Below, piece by piece: positions 25,580-33,827 of a DNA stretch of 64,000 nucleotides. The stretch is from Companilactobacillus bobalius. GTDB taxonomy: Bacteria; Bacillota; Bacilli; Lactobacillales; Lactobacillaceae. The notes beneath the pieces are model-generated. The model was not told where the DNA came from, did not search any database, and saw only the letters and a program-made list of their open reading frames with translations. The stretch is taken from the NCBI RefSeq assembly GCF_009764355.1, contig NZ_LNUA01000076.1:169657-233656 (forward strand). The letters are read 5' to 3'. Made by a program: the position numbers and the translations under genes. Position 1 is the first letter of the stretch, and each line of letters starts with the position of its first letter.

Positions 25580-27901
25580 TTGGGGGACGACAATATCCAA
25601 GATTTATCAACAACTGAAATAATTAATTTGATGGAATCAAATTTGAAAATGAAATTTTCAAATGAACAGATTGCTATATTGAATAATGATTTTATGAGAC
25701 CACTATTAGTCAACGCTTGTGCCGGTTCAGGTAAGACGACTATTTTTATTTTGATGGCTTTGATTGCGATAGCTGAAGGTAAGACGGAACCCAATGAAAT
25801 TTTAGGAATTACTTTTTCACACAAATCTAAAATTGACATGGGCCAACGTTATCAAAATTTTGTTGACCAGTTGCAGGGTAGTGGACTGAATTTATCCAGT
25901 GGCAAGCCGAAATTTACCACTTTTCACGCATTGTTTTATCAATTATTACGGCAGAATCCTGAATATCGTAGTGCAAAGGTTTTAACATCTTATCGCTACT
26001 TTATTCGAGACTTATCGGATCAGATCAAACATCCTAGTAATATTATTACCAAAGATGAGATGTTGTCAGAAATGTTCGATTTGAATGATTATTTGATCAA
26101 TCAAGATTTGACTAGTGACGGTGTATTACCTAATGAGTGCGTCGGCAAACCTTTGAGTGAAGCGGTTAAAGTTATGGGTCAATACTCAAGACAAAATCAC
26201 AACGAAACTTTTTTTGAAGATTATATTGATGTGATTAAAAAATATCAGGAATTAAAGCATAGTAATGGCTATATTGACTTTAACGATATGAAGCTTTTGT
26301 TATTAAAGAGTATGCAGGTGCCAGAATATTTGCAGTATTATCAACAGATTATGGCCCGTTTTAAGATTGCGGTTATTGATGAGTTTCAGGATATTGACAA
26401 CTTACAGTGGAAAATCATTTCACAATTATTGAGTCCAGAAACGATGCAACATTTGATTGTTATCGGGGATGATGATCAGAGTATTTATTCATTCAGAGGT
26501 AGTAATCCACAATTCATTTTGAACTATAAGAAACTTTTACCACAGGCTCAAAAGAAAAATTTATCAACGAATTATCGGACCGGTGAGAAAATTTTGAAAA
26601 GAGTTATTCCACTGATTAAAAAGAATCATGTTCGTTTGGATAAGGATTTATTGTCTGGCAAGAAGGATATGGGAAAGTTTATTCTTTATAGTACGAAGAA
26701 GTCAGGTTTTAGTGGTGATTCCAAGATGTTACGTCGTCTGGTCAAACAAATTAATGATCCTAAAATTAACAACGATGATATTGCTATTTTGGTTCGTTAC
26801 AATTCTTCAAGAATGTTGCTGGCTGATTGGTTGGCTAATCAAAAGATTTATGCGGATATCAATAATATTGGAGCTATCTTACAGAATAATATTGTCTATC
26901 GAATTGTGACTGAATTAATGAGATCTTTGTGGCAGGACAAGTTTTCCTACTTCAGCAATCAGGCCAATCGTATTGGTTTCAGAGCTTATAAAGATCACAC
27001 TGAAAAAGTTCAGGCCCAAGCTGAAGCTGAATTTGAAACTTTGAGTCAGTATTTTAAGGGTGCTGAGAAGTACAATGCGACGACTAACACACCTTATAAA
27101 CGGACTGATGAGCGAGTTAAAGTCTATTTCAATAGTGTTCAACGTTTTAAAAAACAGATGGAACAGTCAGACAATGAAGCTACGAAGCAAAAATTGTCGC
27201 AGAGTTTGATTAAAGATTTGTATAAGGCCACGACTAAATTAACTGACAGATATTTTGATTACATGGAAGAAAAGAATTTCATGTCGAAAAATGAAGTTAA
27301 CGATATTAAGAAGTATTTGTTGGAAGAGTTAGAGAAGTATCCTAATATTGATGATTTCTTTAGTGCAGAGGAAAATAAAAAAGAGATTCTTACGAGTCGA
27401 GTTGAGCAAGGCAAACAGGATAATCGTATCCAATTTTTGTCATTGCATCAGGCAAAGGGATTGGAATTCAAGTATGTTTATCTCTATGGATTAACGGATA
27501 AAGAAGTTGATCGTAACAGTAAAATTTTGAATAGTTGGTTCCCACCTGAAATGCCAATGGATAAGTTTGTACAGAAATGGAAAATAGTTTATAATCACGA
27601 TTTTAAATATTTGGAGAATGCCTTGAAGACAGCTCACGTTGAAAAATATCGTGATATTACCAATAACAATGCTTTCAACCCAATTAATTTGGATAAGACT
27701 TTGAATAAAAATAAAGAATTCAAAATGTTCTACACAATGTACAATGAGATTGAGAATTATTCGGCTTTCATTGAAGAAGAACGTCGTCTTCTGTATGTTG
27801 GTGTCACTAGAGCCCAGAAGGAATTAAATTTAAGAATTGCACCAGATTCCAATCCTTTGGTGTTTGAATTGGAACTACCTAAGAAAAAAGATAAAAAGTA
27901 A
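25580..27901 (+). CDS. UvrD/Rep-like superfamily 1 DNA helicase
   Basis: A 773-residue helicase. The SF1A motifs appear in order: Q motif FSNEQIAIL, motif I NACAGSGKTT, motif Ia TFHALFYQ, motif II AVIDEFQDID, motif III IGDDDQSIYSFRGSN, motif IV LSTNYRTGEKIL, motif V FLSLHQAKGLEFKYVYLYG and motif VI EEERRLLYVGVTRAQ. It unwinds DNA 3' to 5' in repair or recombination. The acidic-type Walker B EFQD is normal for this group. The TTG at 25580 overlaps a GGGGG tract, so the start is uncertain; a later ATG (25631) would remove 17 residues. It is shorter and more divergent than PcrA, so probably an accessory helicase. Confidence 0.88.
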   Translation: MGDDNIQDLSTTEIINLMESNLKMKFSNEQIAILNNDFMRPLLVNACAGSGKTTIFILMALIAIAEGKTEPNEILGITFSHKSKIDMGQRYQNFVDQLQGSGLNLSSGKPKFTTFHALFYQLLRQNPEYRSAKVLTSYRYFIRDLSDQIKHPSNIITKDEMLSEMFDLNDYLINQDLTSDGVLPNECVGKPLSEAVKVMGQYSRQNHNETFFEDYIDVIKKYQELKHSNGYIDFNDMKLLLLKSMQVPEYLQYYQQIMARFKIAVIDEFQDIDNLQWKIISQLLSPETMQHLIVIGDDDQSIYSFRGSNPQFILNYKKLLPQAQKKNLSTNYRTGEKILKRVIPLIKKNHVRLDKDLLSGKKDMGKFILYSTKKSGFSGDSKMLRRLVKQINDPKINNDDIAILVRYNSSRMLLADWLANQKIYADINNIGAILQNNIVYRIVTELMRSLWQDKFSYFSNQANRIGFRAYKDHTEKVQAQAEAEFETLSQYFKGAEKYNATTNTPYKRTDERVKVYFNSVQRFKKQMEQSDNEATKQKLSQSLIKDLYKATTKLTDRYFDYMEEKNFMSKNEVNDIKKYLLEELEKYPNIDDFFSAEENKKEILTSRVEQGKQDNRIQFLSLHQAKGLEFKYVYLYGLTDKEVDRNSKILNSWFPPEMPMDKFVQKWKIVYNHDFKYLENALKTAHVEKYRDITNNNAFNPINLDKTLNKNKEFKMFYTMYNEIENYSAFIEEERRLLYVGVTRAQKELNLRIAPDSNPLVFELELPKKKDKK

Positions 27902-27946
27902 ATTGTGGAGGTGAGACAAATATACTTAATCTTCAAGCATTGAAAC

Positions 27947-27985
27947 AATAATCCTAGTAATTGTATTTGATTACTAGGATTATTT
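27947..27985. terminator. Terminator between helicase and ABC-F genes
   Basis: AATAATCCTAGTAAT and ATTACTAGGATTATT, then TTGTTTT on the plus strand. Confidence 0.8.
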
Positions 27986-28043
27986 GTTTTGCCTTTTTTC
28001 GTGGTTTTATACCATTCTTTAATTATATTTTAGACACTTTTCA

Positions 28044-29558
28044 TTATCTGTTAGTTTCCAATTTTTTTATTTTATTTTGCAAATCTTTTATTTCCTCCAT
28101 ACTAATGTTGGGGTCGGCAATGAATGTTCCAAGTCGTTGTTTCAGCAAAAGTAGATTATCGTCTTCAGAACTAGAGTAATGATTGTTCAAAATTGGATTT
28201 AGAAGCTTTTTATTTTTTATATTGTAAGTTTTAAAATTCAATTTTTCTGTGAAATCAATGTCATGGCTAATTAAAATAATTGTTCCTGGATAATTAATAA
28301 GGAAATCTTCAAGTCCCTTCTTTGCCCGTAAGTCTAAGTAATTTGTAGGCTCATCTAAAATCAGTAATTGGTGTGGACCTAGTAATATTTTTGCCAGTTG
28401 TAATTTTACCCTTTGACCGCCGCTTAGTTCAGAGACTCTTCTTGTCAGAATTTCTTTTATTCCTAGTGATGAAAAGGTAGCAAAAATTGTTTGTGAATTC
28501 TGATCAGATGATGCTCGTATCAATGAATTTACTTTGTCTTTGTCTGCTAAGGATGTATGGTTTTGGTCAAAATAACCAATACTAATATGATTTAGGAAAA
28601 ATTTCTCTTTATGTCTTAGAACCATTTTTATCATAGTAGTTTTTCCGCTGCCATTTTTACCGGTAATTTGGATATGATCTCCATATTTAAGTTTTAAATT
28701 CACGTCATCGATTAAAATACGATCATTTATTTTTATTGTCGTATCTTTAATATTTAAGACTGTCCGGTTATCAAGAAGTTTAGTATTTGGATCTACGAAT
28801 TTAATTGGCTTCACTGTTCTAGGACGTTGTACTTTTATAGTGCGATTCATTCTGTTTTCTAATGTTTTTGCACTTTTCTGCATCTTTTTTTCCATAGCAT
28901 CGTGGCTAGTCATTCCGGCGGCCTTTTTATCGGATGAGGATAGTTTTCTACCGTTTCCTTTTTTTAGTCGTTCGGCTCGTTGTTCACGCTTTTGTATTTG
29001 TTTCTTCCATTTAGATATTTGAATCTGTTGTTGTTTGTAAGAAGTTAGCTGTTTTTTGTAACTCTTTTCTTTATTTAGTAAGAATTCTCTATATGATTCG
29101 TTATAAACGGTTAGTTTTTTATCATTTATTATCCACAAGGAATTGACCAAGTTTAAAAGAGATTCGTCATGAGTTATTAATAATAATGTCCCATTAAAGG
29201 AATTTATTATATCTTTCAACCAGATTTGTTGAGTTGTATCTAGATTTGTAGATGGTTCATCCAACATTAATAGAGCGGGATGGCTTTCTAAGGATTCAAT
29301 TATTGTGGCTTTAGTTCTTTCTCCGCCACTTTTCATATCATCTGTGGGTTGAATTTGCTTAACTAAAGAATAAGTTCCGTTAAAATTAATTATTTTTTTT
29401 CTTCGAATATTTTCAATTATATAATTAAAAAATGTAGTTTTACCTGCACCGTTATCACCAACGATTCCAATAATTTCATCAGAATGAACTATTAGATTAG
29501 GGAACGTAAATAGAATATTATCGTTGATTGAAATAATTCCTTTAGAGATTTGTAACAT
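28044..29558 (-). CDS. ABC-F ATPase, antibiotic-resistance (ribosome protection) type
   Basis: A 504-residue protein with two ATP-binding domains and no membrane segment. Domain 1: GDNGAGKTT, signature MKSGGERTKA, Walker B LLMLDEPSTNLD. Domain 2: GKNGSGKTT, signature LSGGQRVKLQ, Walker B LILDEPTNYLD. A long basic linker (about 160-265, rich in Lys, Gln and Arg) lies between them. Length and linker fit the Vga/Lsa/Msr group, which displaces drugs from the 50S ribosome, rather than the housekeeping EttA-type. AGAGGAGG precedes the ATG. It is divergent from a YcaO-SagB cluster, so it may give immunity to that product; inference. Confidence 0.85.
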   Translation of the reverse strand: MLQISKGIISINDNILFTFPNLIVHSDEIIGIVGDNGAGKTTFFNYIIENIRRKKIINFNGTYSLVKQIQPTDDMKSGGERTKATIIESLESHPALLMLDEPSTNLDTTQQIWLKDIINSFNGTLLLITHDESLLNLVNSLWIINDKKLTVYNESYREFLLNKEKSYKKQLTSYKQQQIQISKWKKQIQKREQRAERLKKGNGRKLSSSDKKAAGMTSHDAMEKKMQKSAKTLENRMNRTIKVQRPRTVKPIKFVDPNTKLLDNRTVLNIKDTTIKINDRILIDDVNLKLKYGDHIQITGKNGSGKTTMIKMVLRHKEKFFLNHISIGYFDQNHTSLADKDKVNSLIRASSDQNSQTIFATFSSLGIKEILTRRVSELSGGQRVKLQLAKILLGPHQLLILDEPTNYLDLRAKKGLEDFLINYPGTIILISHDIDFTEKLNFKTYNIKNKKLLNPILNNHYSSSEDDNLLLLKQRLGTFIADPNISMEEIKDLQNKIKKLETNR

Positions 29559-29840
29559 GTTATCCTCCTCTAATAATTTTAGTTACATTATAATACTTTT
29601 AATGATATTAATTAAATAATAATAAAACTATTGAATAATTAAAGGTAAGGTGATATGTTTGTGGTGTTGATGATGATAAATTTTAAAAACACTCTAATAT
29701 CAAATGAAAATCGTTCGCGCGAAATCTAAATTAATTTAATTTAATTAGGTTTATATTAATATAACGACTTTAAAATTAATCTTTGAGAGTGAATTTTATT
29801 CTATTTCATCAAATAATGTAAAGATAAAGGAGATTTTATC

Positions 29841-30590
29841 ATGGGTGGTATGAATTGCGGTTATTCTCATTATGGTCAAAAAAATCTAGAGTATGCTGGA
29901 CAGTACGCAGAAGTTACAAAGTCTATTTTTGATATTCAAACAGAATTTGGTAAAGCAAATTCGTATGTTGAAAGTTTAGTGTTAAATGAGCGTACGGATT
30001 CAAGGGAATCACTTATTGATTTAAAGTCATCACAAGAACATTTTGAAAGGGCAATTGTGTCCGCAAAGTCTGCAGAAGAAAAAATACAAAAAATGCAATT
30101 AACTTTACAGCCGCTATATAGACAAAATGAATTACATAAGGAATTTGTTGATCCATATAGTCAAAAAGACCAAGATAGAGCTTATGAATTTTGGAACAAA
30201 ATGGGAATGATGCCAGGAAAATCGGAATCATTTGATCAAGTAAAACTTGCTCTTCAAAAAGATGGAGATTTGGAATACTTGAAGATTTTAAATTCTAAAA
30301 TTTCAAGTTTAAGAAATGTATTAAAAGATTTGTTAACTGAATATTCCAAAGAATCAGTAAAGGAAGATGCTATGAGGGGAAAACTCCAATTATCAATAAG
30401 GGATGCAGATAATAAAATTACTGCTTTGACAGCATCAGCTCTTACTAAAATTAGTCAAGTATCAACAGAGATTACAAGTTTCTGTTTAATTGAATATTCA
30501 ACACATACGAGTCTAACTGGAAAAGAAATATCGTATGAAGAGTATTCGGTATTGGAAAATGAACAAAAAAAAGAAGCACAAGACGCATAA
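29841..30590 (+). CDS. Unknown 249-residue helical protein at the head of the YcaO cluster
   Basis: I do not recognise this protein. AAAGGAGATTTT gives a strong start. The N-terminus is unusual, MGGMNCGYSHYGQ, with Cys6. Most of the rest is predicted helical and coiled-coil-like (KSSQEHFERAIVSAKSAEEK, ILNSKISSLRNVLKDLLTEY). Near the C-terminus lies a Ser/Thr/Cys-rich stretch (ITSFCLIEYSTHTSLTGKE, about 211-229), then an acidic tail. No signal peptide. A strong terminator lies between it and the YcaO gene, the layout often seen for abundant precursor or structural genes in peptide clusters. It could be a precursor, a carrier or an immunity protein; none is shown. Confidence 0.6.
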   Translation: MGGMNCGYSHYGQKNLEYAGQYAEVTKSIFDIQTEFGKANSYVESLVLNERTDSRESLIDLKSSQEHFERAIVSAKSAEEKIQKMQLTLQPLYRQNELHKEFVDPYSQKDQDRAYEFWNKMGMMPGKSESFDQVKLALQKDGDLEYLKILNSKISSLRNVLKDLLTEYSKESVKEDAMRGKLQLSIRDADNKITALTASALTKISQVSTEITSFCLIEYSTHTSLTGKEISYEEYSVLENEQKKEAQDA

Positions 30591-30603
30591 AAGATTTACG
30601 CGT

Positions 30604-30638
30604 AAAATGCGGGAATCATTATGATTCCCGCATTTTTT
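30604..30638 (+). terminator. Terminator or attenuator between the unknown gene and ycaO
   Basis: AAATGCGGGAATCAT, a one-base loop and ATGATTCCCGCATTT, then T. It ends 18 bases before the YcaO start. No promoter is obvious after it, so the enzymes may be made by limited read-through. Confidence 0.9.
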
Positions 30639-30655
30639 GTTTATTGGTGAAAAAT

Positions 30656-31714
30656 ATGGAAAAAATACAAATTTTAAAAAAGTGGGGTATGCCCAAATTT
30701 ACAAGTATGCGAATGCCAATTGATGAAAGCTTTAGACCATCAGCTACAATTTTTGGCGGAGATGTGGATCATTTGACGGAAAAGGTCAGGCAAGAATTCT
30801 ATGAACAAAATGATATAAAAAAATCTGCAAATTTGATTATTAATGAAATGAAGCCCTATACAAAAAAAAATAAAATAATTCCATTAAGTTTAATTCCTTC
30901 TGAGTGGAATAGTAAAAACCAAAATGATGTGGATTGGTACAGTAGTGATGATTCTAGATACGTATGTTTTACACGTTGGGATGGTAAAAAAGTATTAATT
31001 CCAGCTGCTATATCAATTTCTTTACCCCTTAAGAAGGGATTAAGTTGGATAACTTATAGTGGCTATGCTCATGATAATAAATTTAAAATTGCAGTTGAAA
31101 AAGGAATCATGGAATTAATTGAGAGAGATGATTTTGCAAGTTGGTGGCATAAAGGAAATGGTTTATTCGATGTTAATACAACTCAGTTAGAGCTTGTTAA
31201 AAGAATGATAAAAGAAATCAAAATTTCTCCAAATGTAAAGGGGGTAGATCTATTTGAAATACCAAATGAATGGAAAGTGATTACTATATTATGTGTTATT
31301 TATTCAAATGAATATCCTAACATTTCACTAGGATTAGGGACATCATTTAGTTTGGAATACTCGTGTAAACATGCAATACTCGAAGCGGTTGGCACATATA
31401 GAGGACATATGTGGGAAGCATTGAATGGTGAGATTAACGTAAATATGTTGAGGTTTGAGGAAACCTACAAACATATTTTAGAAACTAGGACAAATAGTAG
31501 GTTAGATAATAATATTCAAAAATATAGCATAGAAAAGTTAATGAAAAAAACTCAAACATATTTCTCCACAATTAATAATAAAAATGGATATACGATAAAA
31601 GCCTATAGTACATTATTACAACCAGAGACATTGTTAAGTACTACACCGTTTGTATCTAGATTAATTTTACGAACGGACAAACCTCTTAAATTAGGCACAG
31701 TTCCATTTTGGTAG
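30656..31714 (+). CDS. YcaO-domain enzyme (azoline/thioamide-forming type), short form
   Basis: A 352-residue protein. YcaO signatures: YSGYAHDNKFKIAVEKGIME (about 134-153) continuing LIERDDF, with Glu153 and Glu156 fitting the ATP/Mg site; and GTSFSLEYSCKHAILEAVGT (about 228-247) with Glu243 fitting the second acidic motif. YcaO enzymes use ATP to cyclise Cys/Ser/Thr in peptides to azolines. There is no fused E1-like domain, and the C-terminus ends KLGTVPFW, not the Pro-rich PxPxP of typical TOMM cyclodehydratases. The ATG at 30656 follows GGTGA; a TTG at 30644 is possible. Confidence 0.83.
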   Translation: MEKIQILKKWGMPKFTSMRMPIDESFRPSATIFGGDVDHLTEKVRQEFYEQNDIKKSANLIINEMKPYTKKNKIIPLSLIPSEWNSKNQNDVDWYSSDDSRYVCFTRWDGKKVLIPAAISISLPLKKGLSWITYSGYAHDNKFKIAVEKGIMELIERDDFASWWHKGNGLFDVNTTQLELVKRMIKEIKISPNVKGVDLFEIPNEWKVITILCVIYSNEYPNISLGLGTSFSLEYSCKHAILEAVGTYRGHMWEALNGEINVNMLRFEETYKHILETRTNSRLDNNIQKYSIEKLMKKTQTYFSTINNKNGYTIKAYSTLLQPETLLSTTPFVSRLILRTDKPLKLGTVPFW

Positions 31715-31725
31715 GTGAATAATAT

Positions 31726-32949
31726 ATGAAGAAAATTAAGTTAATAGTTTTCAGTGATTTTATTAGTAGTTTCTCTATATCCGCTTTTATAACATACGCC
31801 TATTGGTTTTTATATAGAATTACTAAAGACCAATCAATTGTATCGACTATTGGTACGATAACGATGCTTGCTGTACTGGGTTCGATGATGGGTGGATATA
31901 TCGTTGATCGATCAAGTAAATTAAAATTATTAAGAATGATTGCTTTTATAAGAATAATTGCATTAATAATTGCATTAACTATATTGATGATGGGTGGAAG
32001 TAATGTTTATATTGTTATAACTATTGTAATATTGAATGCCTGTCTAAATATTGTCTATATGCCATTGACTGAGTCTATTGCTCCAACCTTTATACAAAAT
32101 GATGAAGATATTGTATCTGCAAATTCATGGGTTTCTCTAGCATCACAAGTATCATCAATTGTATCATCCGGTTTTTCAGTAATTATGGTTATGATGAAAG
32201 ATCCAGAATATTCTTTGGTTTGTGTTGTGATATCTGTCATTATTTCTTTTATTTCTCTTTCGAGAATAAAGGCAGACGATAAACCTAAAATGAGTAATAA
32301 TATATCATTATTTCGGCTAAAATCAAAAATAAAAGAGGGTATTTTCCTTATATATAAAAATCATTTAGTAAGCATAATGATACCAATTGCTTTGGTAACT
32401 AATTTTTGCTATTGGACCATATGGCTTTTGATGCCCAAGTTTAGTGTTGATATATATGGTAAGTATTCTTTTACATACAACTTTATAGATATGGGTTTAA
32501 CGATTGGGGGAATTGTTGGAACAGTTGTTCTGACAAAATTAGGAAAAAAAATTGGTAAATTACATTTTTATCCAATATATCTTGCTGGACAAGCTTTCTC
32601 TTTATTTTTGTTGGGTTTGCTTTCATTAGTACCTTTTGTAAGTATCATTAATGTGGTTCTAGTAGGAATTATATGGATTTTGTACGGCTTTTTTAATAGT
32701 ATATCGGCAATAATTTATTTTTCGGCCGTACAAATGTCAGCCTCTAGATCTGATATTGGAAAAACTGTGGGGGCAGTATTGACAATTTTTTCAATCGCCA
32801 ATCCGATAGCTGGAATAACAAGTCCATTTTTATTAAAACTAGTGGGGCTAAGACCGCTAATAATTGTACTTGGTTTAATAATGTTTTTAGCAGCATTAAT
32901 TATATATACGCCGCCATACATGAAAGTGTTGATAGAAAATGAAAAATAA
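31726..32949 (+). CDS. MFS exporter of the YcaO cluster
   Basis: A 407-residue membrane protein with about 12 helices and an MFS fold. The loop GGYIVDRSSKLKLLR after helix 2 fits the MFS motif, and the N-terminal half resembles multidrug/siderophore exporters of the EntS type. TAGGTGA precedes the ATG, 11 bases after the YcaO stop. It overlaps the next gene by 11 bases. The likely role is export of, or self-resistance to, the modified product, as proposed for MFS proteins in other azole-peptide clusters; substrate unknown. Confidence 0.85.
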   Translation: MKKIKLIVFSDFISSFSISAFITYAYWFLYRITKDQSIVSTIGTITMLAVLGSMMGGYIVDRSSKLKLLRMIAFIRIIALIIALTILMMGGSNVYIVITIVILNACLNIVYMPLTESIAPTFIQNDEDIVSANSWVSLASQVSSIVSSGFSVIMVMMKDPEYSLVCVVISVIISFISLSRIKADDKPKMSNNISLFRLKSKIKEGIFLIYKNHLVSIMIPIALVTNFCYWTIWLLMPKFSVDIYGKYSFTYNFIDMGLTIGGIVGTVVLTKLGKKIGKLHFYPIYLAGQAFSLFLLGLLSLVPFVSIINVVLVGIIWILYGFFNSISAIIYFSAVQMSASRSDIGKTVGAVLTIFSIANPIAGITSPFLLKLVGLRPLIIVLGLIMFLAALIIYTPPYMKVLIENEK

Positions 32950-33691
32950 AATTATAGATATTATTGATAATAATGATATTGGTTCGTCAGACTTATTAAA
33001 ATATAAAAGAGTTTGGAATACCATGGAACATGGAAAGAAAAAAAAGGAGAATTTTAAATATGAGTTAGTTCAAAATACGTCTCCGTTCTTTACACATGAT
33101 AATCAACTTAAGCCTATAAAATTAATGAAGGGATATGGTATTAAGAGTATAAGAGAGTTTCAAAGAATTCCCATGAAAAGGGAAGATTTACTTAAAGTAA
33201 TCTCTCTCTCGTTTTGCAAAGGAAATCAATCTAATCATAGATCTTATGGGTCCGCTGGAGCCCTTTATCCTATTTTTCCCATACTTATTGTTACGAAAGA
33301 TAATATTGTTGAAAAATTAAGTCGAGGCATATATGTTTTAGATGATGATACCCAAAATTTAATTTATGTTTCTTGTGGCCAAGAATTAAATAAAATGGCA
33401 AAGTATATATATCCATATGACGAAAATAAAAAATTACCGTCTGATTTAATGATTTGTTACTGTTTTTCGTTGTTTAGAACAACTATTAAATATGGATTCA
33501 GAGGTTTTAGACATATGCTTTTTGAAGCGGGTGAAATGGCTGAAGCTTTTAGATTGTTTGGGAGTAGAGAGATTCCAGATTTTGGCGATATCAGCTGGTC
33601 GGGATTTGATGATGAAGGTGTTAAAAAGACAATAGGAATTTCAAATATTTCTCCGGTAATGATTCAGTTTTTTGGATACAGATCCAATTAA
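32939..33691 (+). CDS. SagB-type azoline dehydrogenase (nitroreductase fold)
   Basis: A 250-residue flavoprotein. The SagB/ThcOx signature RSYGSAGALYP (101-111) and the later GFRGFRHMLFEAGEMAEAF (about 186-204) are clear. SagB-type enzymes use FMN to oxidise azolines made by YcaO enzymes to aromatic azoles. It overlaps the exporter gene by 11 bases and lacks its own strong ribosome site, so it is translationally coupled. Together with YcaO it points to an azole-containing peptide, though no E1-like/ThiF partner is encoded nearby. Confidence 0.85.
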   Translation: MKNKIIDIIDNNDIGSSDLLKYKRVWNTMEHGKKKKENFKYELVQNTSPFFTHDNQLKPIKLMKGYGIKSIREFQRIPMKREDLLKVISLSFCKGNQSNHRSYGSAGALYPIFPILIVTKDNIVEKLSRGIYVLDDDTQNLIYVSCGQELNKMAKYIYPYDENKKLPSDLMICYCFSLFRTTIKYGFRGFRHMLFEAGEMAEAFRLFGSREIPDFGDISWSGFDDEGVKKTIGISNISPVMIQFFGYRSN

Positions 33692-33723
33692 AAAGCTTTT
33701 TAATCAATTTTATAATATTTCTC

Positions 33724-33753
33724 AAAAAAGCATTCCATTATGGAATGCTTTTT
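33724..33753 (+). terminator. Terminator closing the YcaO-MFS-SagB operon
   Basis: AAAAAGCATTCCAT and ATGGAATGCTTTTT. Confidence 0.85.
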
Positions 33754-33766
33754 AAATTAACATGAA

Positions 33767-33795
33767 TTGTTCGCACTTAATATCCCTCCTATAAT
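33767..33795 (+). promoter_or_regulatory. Promoter of the lpd-type decarboxylase operon
   Basis: TTGTTC (33767-33772), 17 bases, TATAAT (33790-33795). The ribosome site AGAGGAGG follows before the ATG at 33828. Confidence 0.7.
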
Positions 33796-33827
33796 AATCA
33801 CTGTTAAGACAAAGAGGAGGCAATTAA

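Noticed and set aside
29662..29736. Possible short peptide MFVVLMMINFKNTLISNENR upstream of the 249-residue gene as the missing precursor
   Set aside because: It has a weak ribosome site but no Cys and few Ser/Thr, and lacks a leader-core pattern; not enough to call a precursor, though it should be kept in mind.
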